Assembly (NCBI RefSeq): GCF_000519325.1
Contig: NZ_KI912613.1
Span: 4,111,859-4,175,858, forward strand
DNA from: Patulibacter minatonensis DSM 18081
GTDB lineage: Bacteria > Actinomycetota > Thermoleophilia > Solirubrobacterales > Solirubrobacteraceae
Length of the DNA: 64,000 nucleotides
Direction: 5' to 3'
A program made the position numbers and the translations under genes. The notes beneath the pieces are model-generated. The model saw only the letters and a program-made list of their open reading frames with translations, was not told the DNA's origin and searched no databases. This document shows positions 41,911-50,226 of the stretch, in pieces (the first letter of the stretch is position 1; each line of letters begins with the position of its first letter).

Positions 41911-42276
41911 CAGCTCACCGTCTTCGTACCCGTGAAGAGCGGCGGCTCACAACGACCGCCCGAAGCCCCGGGCTCGAGAGGCGCCCTGAATCGACCGCGA
42001 GTACCGAAGCCCTGTTCCCCCCGTCTCGGTCCGGGGACGTCAAGTCCAGTCGAGCGGGTCGACGTTTCGATGCTTATCGAGCGGAGAAGGAGCGGAGAGG
42101 GCGAGGTTCCAAATCGGTCTACCGCCCCCTCGGACGTGGGCAACTCCTAGCTGCGGCGGCCGCGACCACCGAGGCCGGGAAACGCAACGCTTCCGTTCAT
42201 TCTCGACTCGGCGACGACGCCGCTCTCGATCTGCCGACGTTCGACACCTGATCATCCGGGATCAGGAACGCGCGTC
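41911..42276. other. Intergenic, nothing recognisable
   Basis: Lies between the cupin stop and the small membrane protein start, both on the minus strand. No gene or clear hairpin is visible. Confidence 0.4.
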
Positions 42277-42789
42277 TCAGACTCTCCAGCCGAGCGTGCG
42301 GCCGACGGCGGAGAGCGCGCGAAAGATCAGGCGCGGCGGGCCGGCCGCGACGATCTCCTCGGGATACTTCGTGAACAACATGGCCGCATAGATCGCCGAC
42401 TTGGCGTTCCTCGGCGACAGCGCGGTGATCTTGTCGGCGGCGGCGAGCCTCGCGCCGTCGACGAAGAACCCCTCCATGCGCAGAGCCGGGCTGTGCGTGT
42501 TGACGACCTTGGCCGGGAACGCGCTGAGGTTCCGGACGGAGTGCCGAGCACCGATCGGGACGACCGCCGTCTCCCCGGCCGTCACCCGACGCCACGTCCC
42601 GTCCAGCAGGACCTCGGCCTCGCCCTCCAGCACGGTGAACCGCTCCTCCGCGTGCGGATGGACGTGCACCGGCGGGCCCGCCATCCCGGGCGCGAACCAC
42701 ATCGTCCCGACGAGCAGCGCGCCGTCGGTGTCCTCCGCGCTCTCCGTCGTCTCCCACCGCATCCCGACCCCCGGGCCCCAATCGTGCAT
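42277..42789 (-). CDS. Cupin-domain protein
   Basis: A 170-residue protein with a single cupin barrel: PPVHVHPHAEERFTVLEGEAE (metal-binding His/His/Glu) and later PIGARHSVRNLSAFPAKVV. The C-terminal 60 residues are helical. Start at ATG 42789 has GGGAGG five bases before. Possibly a small dioxygenase, isomerase or sensor. It diverges from the MarR gene and shares a probable operator. Confidence 0.85.
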   Translation of the reverse strand: MHDWGPGVGMRWETTESAEDTDGALLVGTMWFAPGMAGPPVHVHPHAEERFTVLEGEAEVLLDGTWRRVTAGETAVVPIGARHSVRNLSAFPAKVVNTHSPALRMEGFFVDGARLAAADKITALSPRNAKSAIYAAMLFTKYPEEIVAAGPPRLIFRALSAVGRTLGWRV

Positions 42790-42810
42790 CACGGCCTCCC
42801 CCACCAAGTA

Positions 42811-42849
42811 GTACGGACTGACGTACGAAATAGTATGCGGTACCGTACG
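42811..42849. promoter_or_regulatory. MarR operator/divergent promoter
   Basis: Two inverted repeats in the 63-base divergent region: GTACG-N6-CGTAC (42811-42826) and CGTACG...CGTACG (42822-42849). Such sites suit a dimeric MarR regulator encoded immediately to the right. Confidence 0.5.
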
Positions 42850-42852
42850 ACC

Positions 42853-43317
42853 ATGTCAACGCCGTTCCCTCCGCCCTCGGCCGTCGCGCTCCTGCGGATG
42901 ACGTGGGAGGACGCGATCGGCGAGATCCACCACGCACTGAACGACGCGGGCTTCCAGGACATCCGCGCGGCGCACCGCACCGTGCTGCGCGACATCCTCA
43001 CCTCGGGCCTGCGGCCCACCGAGCTCGCCGGCCGCCTGGGCATCAGCAAGCAGGCGGCCAACGACGTCCTGCGCGAATTCGAGGCCGGCGGCTACATCAC
43101 CCTCACCCGCGACCCCGACGACGGCCGCGCCAAGCGGATCGTGGCCACCGAACGGGGAGCCGCACTCGTCCGGACCGCCGCACGGACCAGCGCCGGCATC
43201 ACCGAGCGCTGGATCGACCGCGTCGGCCCCGAACGCTTCGCCGAGTTCGAGTCCGTCCTCCGCGAGATCGCCACCCCCGACGAGGATCTCCGGCGCACCC
43301 GAGACCGCCACACCTGA
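42853..43317 (+). CDS. MarR-family transcriptional regulator
   Basis: A 154-residue winged-helix protein: recognition HTH TELAGRLGISKQAANDVLRE and wing ITLTRDPDDGRAKRIVATE. An in-frame ATG at 42835 would extend it by six residues. It is expected to repress the divergent cupin gene and itself. Confidence 0.88.
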   Translation: MSTPFPPPSAVALLRMTWEDAIGEIHHALNDAGFQDIRAAHRTVLRDILTSGLRPTELAGRLGISKQAANDVLREFEAGGYITLTRDPDDGRAKRIVATERGAALVRTAARTSAGITERWIDRVGPERFAEFESVLREIATPDEDLRRTRDRHT

Positions 43318-43478
43318 CGAGCGCGCCGGGGTCCGTCGACCAACTGGGCTCGCCCTCGTCGGAGGCGACCCTTTCGCACGCTTCCGCCGCCCGAACAGTC
43401 CCATCCGTCGAGCGTCGCGGACGCGGGCCGACAGATCAACGGACTCGGGCGCACCCGGGACCGCACCCGCGCCGACCG

Positions 43479-44078
43479 TCAGTGGTCGTGCATCCCGAAG
43501 CCGTCCATGATCTTCGGCGTCGCGCGCTCGATGCGCGCGGTCCGGGTCTTCGACTGCTTGGCGCCGTCGAAGTGGAGCAGCCAGCCGCGCCGCCGACCCG
43601 GGGTCAGACGGTCCCAGGCCTCGCGGAGTCCGGGATCCGCCTCGAACGCCGCCTCGAGCTCCTCGGGCCCGGACGACTCCTCGGCCGGCTCCGGCTTCGG
43701 GACCTTCAGCCCGGCCTCCTCGACGCGGATCGCGTCGCGGACCAGCGCGACGATCGTGTCCGTCGCGGCGGTGACGTCGGCGACGGAGCCGAACTCGAGG
43801 CGCAGCGCCGAGCGGGAGTTCTCGCCCTGCTCCTTCAGCGCACCTTCGGGGTCTTCGAGCAGCGCGCCCTTGAAGAAGAGCAGCGCGCAGAGCTCCTTGA
43901 ACGGCTGGAAGATGACGATGTTCGCCCCGTCGTGCGTGTAGCACGGCTTCCGCCACTTGACGTCCTCCGCCAGGCCGGTCCCGAACAGCACGGGCCGCAG
44001 GGCCTCGAACTCCTCGCGCCACGCGCTCAGCTTCGCGGCGTACTCGTCGACGGTCGGGTTCTTCGGTGCGTCGGTCAT
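43479..44078 (-). CDS. YdeI/DUF1801 family protein
   Basis: A 199-residue protein: an N-terminal DUF1801-like fold with EDVKWRKPCYTHDGANIVIF and LCALLFFKGALL, then a C-terminal bacteriocin-protection (YdeI/OmdA) part with ELEAAFEADPGLREAWDRLT and KSKTRTARIE-like ending. Function poorly known. ATG 44078; the open frame to 44396 is not coding. Confidence 0.8.
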   Translation of the reverse strand: MTDAPKNPTVDEYAAKLSAWREEFEALRPVLFGTGLAEDVKWRKPCYTHDGANIVIFQPFKELCALLFFKGALLEDPEGALKEQGENSRSALRLEFGSVADVTAATDTIVALVRDAIRVEEAGLKVPKPEPAEESSGPEELEAAFEADPGLREAWDRLTPGRRRGWLLHFDGAKQSKTRTARIERATPKIMDGFGMHDH

Positions 44079-44448
44079 GGGCGTTCGAGTGGGTCGGGTC
44101 AGGTGGCGCGCGGACGGCCGCGGCGGCGGCACGGAGGCGTCATCGTTCCACGCGCCGCGGTGCCCGGTCGACGACCGCGCCCGGGCGACCGGTCGGACGA
44201 CGGCCGGCGCGAGGCGTCGGCACGCGCCAGCGGGTCGAAGTCCGCGTCCCACGACGTCGGTCGACCGGGATCGGCGAGCACGGTCCCGGTGCGGCCCCCC
44301 GGCGCGCCGGGAACGACGGAGAAGTTCGAGTCGTGCGTGTCGCGCAGGACGATCTCGACGCCGGGGAGCACGTCGATGGACGAGCCCGCGTTGCATTGCC
44401 GGCCGAGTGTCGCGAGTCTGTCGAGGTCAACGACCGGAGATGAGCGCG
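44079..44448. other. Divergent intergenic, nothing recognisable
   Basis: 370 bases between the YdeI-like gene and the hydrolase gene. Very GC-rich with open shadow frames, no supported gene. Confidence 0.4.
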
Positions 44449-45261
44449 ATGCCTTCGATGCAGGTCAACGGAACCACCCTCCACGTCGAGGTCGACGGGC
44501 CCGAGGACGCGCCCGTGCTCGTCCTGAGCCACTCCCTGTTCTTCGACCACCGCATGTACGACGCGCAGGTCGCCGGCCTCGCCGCCACGCACCGCGTCGT
44601 CCGCTACGACCACCGCGGACAGGGGTCCAGCGCCCGAGCGCCGCGCGCGGAGCTCGACATGGACACGCTCACCGACGACGCGGCGGCCCTGATCGAGGCG
44701 CTCGGCCTCGGCCCCGTCACGTTCTACGGCAACTCGATGGGCGGCTTCGTCGCGCTGCGCCTGGCCGCACGGCGCCCCGACCTCGTCGCGGGGGTCGTCG
44801 TGGCGTGCTCGAGCGCGGCCACCGAGGGCTCGATCGCCGAGTTCGACCCGCTGGTGACGGCGCTCGGCGAGCACGGCATCACCCCGGTCGTCGACATCGT
44901 CGCGCACATCATGCTCGGTGACACGACGCTCACCGATCCGGCCCGCGCGGAGCTGCTCGCGAGCACCCGCGCGCACTTCGCCACGCTCGACCGCGACATC
45001 GCCGACGCCGCATGGCAGGTCGTGCACCGCGCCGAGATCACGGGCGAGCTCCCCGGCATCGGTGTCCCGGCGCTCGTGATCGCGGGTACGGAGGACCACG
45101 CCTATCCGGTGGCGCTGTCGGAGGAGATCGCACGGCTGGTCCCCGGAGCCGATCTCGTGGTCGTCGACGGCGCCGGACACTCGGTGGCGTGTGAGCAGCC
45201 CGAGCGCGTCAACGCACTGCTGACCGACTTCGCCGCACGGACGGCGCCCGTCCCCGGCTGA
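44449..45261 (+). CDS. Alpha/beta hydrolase, 3-oxoadipate enol-lactonase-like
   Basis: A 270-residue hydrolase of the PcaD type: VLVLSHSLFFDHRMYDAQV near the start, DHRGQGSS, nucleophile elbow GNSMGGFVALRLA, acid VIAGTEDHAYPV and catalytic His in GAGHSVACEQPE. Start at ATG 44449 follows GGAG by ten bases; ATG 44440 is the alternative. PcaD opens the lactone in the beta-ketoadipate pathway, but without other pca genes here the specificity is uncertain. Confidence 0.82.
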   Translation: MPSMQVNGTTLHVEVDGPEDAPVLVLSHSLFFDHRMYDAQVAGLAATHRVVRYDHRGQGSSARAPRAELDMDTLTDDAAALIEALGLGPVTFYGNSMGGFVALRLAARRPDLVAGVVVACSSAATEGSIAEFDPLVTALGEHGITPVVDIVAHIMLGDTTLTDPARAELLASTRAHFATLDRDIADAAWQVVHRAEITGELPGIGVPALVIAGTEDHAYPVALSEEIARLVPGADLVVVDGAGHSVACEQPERVNALLTDFAARTAPVPG

Positions 45262-45263
45262 AC

Positions 45264-45292
45264 GCCGTCCGCGCGCCCGCGGCCGGGACGGC
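45264..45292. terminator. Convergent hairpin
   Basis: GCCGTCC...GGACGGC between the convergent hydrolase and SnoaL genes. Confidence 0.4.
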
Positions 45293-45307
45293 ACCCGGCC
45301 GAGGGCG

Positions 45308-45823
45308 TCAGGCGGTCCGCCCGCGCGGGTCCAGTCGCCCGGCGATCCTGCGCGTCGGCAGCCCCAGGCCGGACCGCCACCACCGTCGCCACGCCCGGGG
45401 TCGCGTCGCGACGGCCGCGAACAACGGGATCGGGTCGAAGTACGTCGTGCGCCCCTTGACGAAGCCGTCCTCGAACCAGAAGCGGTCGCACGCGACCCAG
45501 CCCACGGGTCGCCCGCCGACGGTCCCGCTCAGCCGGACCTCGATGTGGACCCCTCCGTCGTGGACGTGGGCGTCGACGACCTCGCCGCGGAGGTCCGGCA
45601 CGAGCGCGTACACGCGGGCGAAGAAGTCGAGCATCCCCGCCGGTCCCAGGGCGTCGGGCGCCTGCGGCTGGACCGCGCGGTAGTCGGGGTGCGTCAGCTC
45701 CGCGAGCCGGGCGACGCTCGCGAAGTCCCCCGCTCCGAAGGCCCGCCGGAAGACTTCGACCCAGTGCGTCGGGCTCTCCACGCGGGTCGGGAACCCGTCG
45801 CCCCGGACCGGTGCGGGCGTCAC
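45308..45823 (-). CDS. SnoaL/NTF2-like protein
   Basis: A 171-residue protein with an NTF2-like fold: VEVFRRAFGAGDFASVARL, LDFFARVYALVPDLRGEVVD and FWFEDGFVKGRTTYFDPIPL. The family includes cyclases, isomerases and dehydratases with a hydrophobic pocket. GTG start at 45823 overlaps the enoyl-CoA hydratase stop as GTGA, so the two work together. Confidence 0.82.
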   Translation of the reverse strand: MTPAPVRGDGFPTRVESPTHWVEVFRRAFGAGDFASVARLAELTHPDYRAVQPQAPDALGPAGMLDFFARVYALVPDLRGEVVDAHVHDGGVHIEVRLSGTVGGRPVGWVACDRFWFEDGFVKGRTTYFDPIPLFAAVATRPRAWRRWWRSGLGLPTRRIAGRLDPRGRTA

Positions 45824-46806
45824 GAGTCCCCCTCCCCCCGCCGCACCGCGCTCGCGTACCACCCGTCGGCGCGCGCCCGTGCGTAGTCGGCCGGCTCGTA
45901 GAACGGCAGGTCTCCCGTGGACGCCGTCCGGTCGATGTAGTCGGCCATCACCTCCCGCGCCTCCGGGCTCGTGAGGGTCGCGAAGAACTCGGCGTTCTCC
46001 ACGCGCATGCCGGCCTCGAGGACGGCCGAGCCGCCGACGTACGTCGCGCGCTTGACCGCGGCGACCGCCGGCTTCAGCCGCCGGGCCATGTGGGCCGCCA
46101 GCTCCTGGGCGCGCTCCAGCAGGTCCGCGGGGTCGAGCACCTCGTCGACGTAGCCCATCTCGAGCGCCGCCCCGGGGTCGACCGCCCCGCCCTCGAGCAT
46201 GAGCTTCAGCGCCCGTTGCAGGCCCACGAGCCGCGTCAGGCGATGGGTGGCCCCGCCGCCGGGCGGGAAGCCGAGGAGGATCTCCGGCTGGCCGATCACG
46301 AAGTCGCCCGACGCCATCAGCCGGTGGTCGCAGGCGAGCGCCAGCTCCGAGCCGCCGCCCAGGGCGGACCCGTTGAGCGCCGCGACGAACACCGCGCCGC
46401 AGCGGTTCATGCGCACGAAGGTGTCGTGGAAGTCGACGACCTCGAGGACGCCGCTCAGCGGCGTCGGGCCGGCGGCCCTCCGTCCCCCCGGGATGCGACG
46501 CGTGACCTGGGCCGCCCGGACGGCCACCGCGCCGGCACGGGGCGAGACGTTCGGGCTGCCGGCGCCGGCCTCCTGCAGCCACGAGACGTCCGCGTGCGCG
46601 GCGAACCGCTCCGGGTGCGTGCCCGTGATCACCACGGCGCCGACGCCGTCGTCGGTCTCCGCCCGGGTCACGAGGGCCGCGAGGTCGGCGGCGATCTCGG
46701 GGCCCAGCTCCCCCCGGGGCCCGCCGTGCAGGCGTGCCGTGAGGACGCGACCCCGCTGCGTGACCTCGATCCCGAGGCGGTGTGCGGCGGCGTCGGGCGT
46801 CGTCAT
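45820..46806 (-). CDS. Enoyl-CoA hydratase/isomerase family protein
   Basis: A 328-residue crotonase-fold protein, longer than the usual 260. The oxyanion segment ALNGSALGGGSELALACDHRL and the second FPPGGGATHRL are present; the latter carries Gly where classical hydratases place a catalytic Glu, so it may be an isomerase or another crotonase. An N-terminal insertion around residues 55-95 explains the length. Co-transcribed with the SnoaL gene. Confidence 0.85.
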   Translation of the reverse strand: MTTPDAAAHRLGIEVTQRGRVLTARLHGGPRGELGPEIAADLAALVTRAETDDGVGAVVITGTHPERFAAHADVSWLQEAGAGSPNVSPRAGAVAVRAAQVTRRIPGGRRAAGPTPLSGVLEVVDFHDTFVRMNRCGAVFVAALNGSALGGGSELALACDHRLMASGDFVIGQPEILLGFPPGGGATHRLTRLVGLQRALKLMLEGGAVDPGAALEMGYVDEVLDPADLLERAQELAAHMARRLKPAVAAVKRATYVGGSAVLEAGMRVENAEFFATLTSPEAREVMADYIDRTASTGDLPFYEPADYARARADGWYASAVRRGEGDS

Positions 46807-46911
46807 GCCGCGACCGTACCAGGCTGAGTTGTTTTTTTGTATGTAGATGGAACGGCGCAGCGACGGCTCGGCGCCAACCCGGGACCGCGAGGTCGGGCGG
46901 CACCGGCGACG

Positions 46912-47385
46912 TCAGGCCGGGACCGCCGGGAGCGCGCCCGGCCCGGGGACGATCGCGCCCTCGTCCGGGCTCGTGACGACGTGCCCGTCGGCACAGGTCA
47001 TCGCGAGCCGCAGGGGTGCGCCGCAGCCGACGTGCTCGACGACGATCGGAGGACCGTCGGGCCCGCCGACATGCCGATCTCCCCACTGCATGAGCGCCAT
47101 GAGGATCGGCATCAGCTCCTTGCCGGTCGGGGTCAGGCGGTACTCGTGGCGTGCCCGGCTCCCCGGCTCGCGGTACTCCGAGCGCTCCAGGATCCCCTCG
47201 TCCACCAGCTTGCCCAGCCGCTCCGACAGGAGGTTCCGCGGGCAGCCGAGCACCGCCATGAACTGCTCGAACCGCGTCGCGCCGAAGAAGCTCTCACGGA
47301 CGATGAGGAGCGTCCACTTCTCCCCCAGGAGCCGGAGCGTCGCCCCGATGGTGCAGTTGCTCGCCTGGTAGCTGGTGCGCTGCAT
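46912..47385 (-). CDS. HxlR-family transcriptional regulator
   Basis: A 157-residue winged-helix protein with the HxlR pattern CTIGATLRLLGEKWTLLIVR, FEQFMAVLGCPRNLLSERL and EYRLTPTGKELMPIL. A Cys near residue 10 could be redox active, as in HypR-type members. It lies upstream of the enoyl-CoA hydratase gene; the 105-base gap contains an AT-rich run (TTTTTTTGTATGTAG) that may be the promoter. Confidence 0.9.
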   Translation of the reverse strand: MQRTSYQASNCTIGATLRLLGEKWTLLIVRESFFGATRFEQFMAVLGCPRNLLSERLGKLVDEGILERSEYREPGSRARHEYRLTPTGKELMPILMALMQWGDRHVGGPDGPPIVVEHVGCGAPLRLAMTCADGHVVTSPDEGAIVPGPGALPAVPA

Positions 47386-47409
47386 ACCGGCGACGGTAGC
47401 AGCGCTGGG

Positions 47410-48009
47410 TCACGAAACTGAACGGAGCTCCGCCGGCTCCGACACCGGGGGGAGCGCGCCGTCCACGAGCACCCTCGCGACGGCCGCGGCCGTGACGAAC
47501 GCGTCGGCGTCGAGGACGCGGCTGCGGGCCGACGCGCCGTCGAGGAGCAGCGCCAGCTGCTCCCCGAGCCGCTCGGGATCCGCCGCGCCGGCGTCGCGCG
47601 CCGTCTCGACCAGGCGCGCCGTGAAGGCGTGCTTGTAGTCGCGAGCGAAGGCCCGTGCCGGATGGTCCGGGTCCCGGAGCTCGACGGCGGCACCGATGAA
47701 CGGGCACAGCGGCACGTGCTCGTCGAAGAGCGCGAGGAGCTTCTGCCGGGGCGTCAGATCGGCGCGGTCGAAGAGCTCGGGCAGGACCTCGGGATCGAAC
47801 CGCCGCAGGTACTCGGCGATCAGCTCGTCCTTGCCGCCGAAGTGCTGGTAGAGCGTCCGCTTCGACACGCCGGCCGCCGTGCAGAGCTGGTCGACGCCGG
47901 TGCAGTTGATGCCCTGATCGCGGAACAGCTCCCGCGACGCACCGAGGATGCGCTCGCGCGCGCCTCTCCCCCGGCGCAGGCCCTTCGGCCCCTTCTCGAC
48001 CTCCGTCAT
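47410..48009 (-). CDS. TetR-family transcriptional regulator
   Basis: A 199-residue regulator: N-terminal HTH GINCTGVDQLCTAAGVSKRT and LYQHFGGKDELIAEYL. The C-terminal ligand domain resembles the TetR_C type of SDR-linked repressors. It diverges from the SDR gene with two ACCGATCGGT operators between them. Confidence 0.92.
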   Translation of the reverse strand: MTEVEKGPKGLRRGRGARERILGASRELFRDQGINCTGVDQLCTAAGVSKRTLYQHFGGKDELIAEYLRRFDPEVLPELFDRADLTPRQKLLALFDEHVPLCPFIGAAVELRDPDHPARAFARDYKHAFTARLVETARDAGAADPERLGEQLALLLDGASARSRVLDADAFVTAAAVARVLVDGALPPVSEPAELRSVS

Positions 48010-48032
48010 GGACCCAGAGTACCCCAGTTGGA

Positions 48033-48042
48033 ACCGATCGGT
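48033..48042. promoter_or_regulatory. TetR operator 1
   Basis: Perfect palindrome ACCGATCGGT followed by GTAC and, a few bases later, CTTGACA. The same arrangement recurs 54 bases to the right. Confidence 0.65.
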
Positions 48043-48086
48043 GTACGTAACTTGACAGCCCTCGGACTCGCCCCTACGTTACATGC

Positions 48087-48096
48087 ACCGATCGGT
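48087..48096. promoter_or_regulatory. TetR operator 2
   Basis: ACCGATCGGT followed by GTACTTGACA, 40 bases before the SDR start. Both copies probably bind the divergent TetR protein and block the SDR and tetR promoters. Confidence 0.65.
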
Positions 48097-48136
48097 GTAC
48101 TTGACATCGACGCGAAGGCGACGGAACGGAGTCCTC

Positions 48137-48871
48137 ATGGGCAAGCTCGAAGGCAGGGTCGCAGTGATCACGGGTGCGACGAGCGGGATGGCGCTGGCGG
48201 GTGCGAAGGTGTTCGCCGCCGAGGGAGCGCACGTGTTCATCACGGGACGGCGGCAGGACGCGCTCGATGCGGCCGTCGCGGAGATCGGTCCGAACGCGAC
48301 CGGCGTGCGGGCCGACTCGGCCGACCTCGACGACCTCGATCGGCTGTTCGCCACGGTCGGACGCGAGAAGGGGTCGATCGACGTCCTGTGGACGAACGCC
48401 GGGGCCGGTGAGCAGGGCGCGCTCGGCGAGATCACACCGGAGCAGTTCGACGCCACCTTCGGACTCAACGCGCGCGGCACGCTGTTCGCGGTCCAGAAGG
48501 CGCTGCCGCTGTTCAACGACGGCGGCTCGATCCTCATGACCGGGTCCAACGCGGCGCTCCGCGGCTACCCCGGCTGGAGCGTCTACGCGGCGAGCAAGGC
48601 GCTGCTGCAGGCGTACGCCCGGGTGTGGGTGGCCGAGCTGCGGGACCGGAGGATCCGGGCCAACGTGCTCACCCCCGGCCAGGTCGCGACGCCGATGATG
48701 ACGGCGGTCCTGGACGAGGAGTCCAAGGCGCAGTTCGAGTCGGTCATCCCGCGGCGGGAGATGGGCCGCCCCGAGGAGATCGCGTCGGTCGCGCTGTTCC
48801 TCGCGTCGGACGACTCGAGCTACGTCAACGGCATGGAGCTCGTCGCCGACGGCGGCACGACGGCGATCTGA
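48137..48871 (+). CDS. Short-chain dehydrogenase/reductase
   Basis: A 244-residue classical SDR: VAVITGATSGMALAGAKVFA with a Met in the third-glycine neighbourhood of the TGxxxGxG motif, NAGAG, catalytic Ser in GSNAALRG and Y-A-A-S-K. It ends in YVNGMELVADGGTTAI. GGAG lies before ATG 48137. Probably induced by the ligand of the divergent TetR; likely an oxidoreductase of ketones or quinones. Confidence 0.92.
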   Translation: MGKLEGRVAVITGATSGMALAGAKVFAAEGAHVFITGRRQDALDAAVAEIGPNATGVRADSADLDDLDRLFATVGREKGSIDVLWTNAGAGEQGALGEITPEQFDATFGLNARGTLFAVQKALPLFNDGGSILMTGSNAALRGYPGWSVYAASKALLQAYARVWVAELRDRRIRANVLTPGQVATPMMTAVLDEESKAQFESVIPRREMGRPEEIASVALFLASDDSSYVNGMELVADGGTTAI

Positions 48872-49014
48872 GCTGCGGCGCGTTCGTGATCTTCCCGACC
48901 CGCGAGCGCTCGGACCGCGGCCGGACCGGCCACCACCGCATCGGCCTGCGCCACGGGGTCTCGACCGTCACCGCGGGCACCCGCACGGCGCTCGGGACCA
49001 TCTTTCACGACGCC

Positions 49015-49032
49015 AAGTAGGCTGCAATACTT
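49015..49032 (+). promoter_or_regulatory. ArsR-type operator
   Basis: AAGTA-N8-TACTT inverted repeat just before GTG 49039 of the ArsR gene, consistent with autoregulation. Confidence 0.5.
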
Positions 49033-49038
49033 AGCCTC

Positions 49039-49371
49039 GTGGCAAACCATGAGGCACTCGACGAGGTCTTCGCCGCGCTCGCCGACCCCACCCGGCGCGT
49101 CGTGATCCGGCGCCTGGGGCGTGGGCCCGCGAGCGTCGGGGAGCTGGCGGCGCCGTTCCCGATCACCCTGCCGTCGTTCATGAAGCACGTCCGCACGCTC
49201 GAGGCGAGCGGGCTCATCCGGACCGAGAAGTCCGGCCGGGTCCGCACCTGCACGCTCGTCCCCGAGCGTCTCGCGCTCCTGGACGACTGGCTCGCCGGCG
49301 AGCGCCGGGTCTGGGAGGCACGCACCGATCGCCTGCAGGCCCTCGTCACCGACCCCGAGGAGCACCGATGA
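49039..49371 (+). CDS. ArsR-family transcriptional regulator
   Basis: A 110-residue winged-helix protein of the SdpR type: VFAALADPTRRVVIRRLGR and HVRTLEASGLIRTEKSGRVR. No metal-binding Cys. The stop overlaps the AHSA1 gene (ATGA). ArsR/AHSA1 pairs are common regulator-effector units of unclear function. Confidence 0.92.
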   Translation: MANHEALDEVFAALADPTRRVVIRRLGRGPASVGELAAPFPITLPSFMKHVRTLEASGLIRTEKSGRVRTCTLVPERLALLDDWLAGERRVWEARTDRLQALVTDPEEHR

Positions 49372-49856
49372 CCCCGACCGACCCCACCCTCGACCTCACG
49401 CTCAGCCGGGTGATTCTTGCCCCGCGCCGGGCGCTCTGGAACGCGTGGACCGACCCGGACCTGCTGGCGCGATGGTGGGTCCCGGCGCCGACCGTCGCCC
49501 GCATCGACCGGCTGGAGGTCCGGCCCGCCGGGGGCTTCGTCACGAGCATGAGCGACGACGGCACGACGTTCGTCCCGCACACCGACGCGATCTTCCTCGT
49601 CGCCGAGCCCGAGGAGCGGCTCGTCTTCACCAACGCGGTCGACAGCGCCTGGCGTCCTGCGTCCCCCGCCCCCGTGGCGATGGCGGCCGAGATCACGTTC
49701 TCGGAGCACCCCGACGGCACCGAGTACGGGGTCGTCGTGCGCCACGGCGATCCGGCGGCGCGCGACCGCCACGAGGACATCGGGTTCTTCGACGGCTGGG
49801 GCGCGGTCACCGGCGCGCTGGCCGACCTGGCGGAGAGCGGTGCCGCGTCGGGATGA
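49368..49856 (+). CDS. AHSA1/SRPBCC domain protein
   Basis: A 162-residue activator-of-Hsp90-like START fold: SRVILAPRRALWNAWTDPDL, WWVPAP and GFFDGWGAVTGALADL. It likely binds a small hydrophobic ligand. Translationally coupled to the ArsR regulator. Confidence 0.9.
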   Translation: MTPTDPTLDLTLSRVILAPRRALWNAWTDPDLLARWWVPAPTVARIDRLEVRPAGGFVTSMSDDGTTFVPHTDAIFLVAEPEERLVFTNAVDSAWRPASPAPVAMAAEITFSEHPDGTEYGVVVRHGDPAARDRHEDIGFFDGWGAVTGALADLAESGAASG

Positions 49857-49902
49857 CCGGGGTCCCCCGCTCCGCGGACGCGACCACCCGTCCGGACGGG
49901 TC

Positions 49903-50088
49903 CTAGTCCTCGATCCGCACGAACTCGCTCTTCGACGCGCCGCAGACGGGGCAGTACCAGTCGTCGGGGATGTCCTCGAACCGCGTGCCGGGCGGGATGC
50001 CGCCGTCGGGGTCGCCCTCATCCGGGTCGTAGGGCGTCCCGCACGACCCGCACTCCCATCGGTCCTCCGGCCCCGGTCCCGTCGACAT
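49903..50088 (-). CDS. Rubredoxin
   Basis: A 61-residue one-iron electron carrier. The two Fe-binding loops are [10 protein letters not shown] and [11 protein letters not shown]. Rubredoxins of this form serve alkane hydroxylases and other oxygenases. None is adjacent, but the Baeyer-Villiger monooxygenase region begins nearby. ATG 50088. Confidence 0.93.
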   Translation of the reverse strand: MSTGPGPEDRWECGSCGTPYDPDEGDPDGGIPPGTRFEDIPDDWYCPVCGASKSEFVRIED

Positions 50089-50226
50089 GGGCGGACCGTA
50101 CGCGACACCGACCTCGGCGCCGAGTGGCTGGAGCGACAGCGGTCGTCCGTTCCCTGCCACCGAAGCGACCCGCACGGCGGTGTCCCGGAGCGCGACCCCG
50201 AGATCGTCCTCGTCGGGATCGATCCG

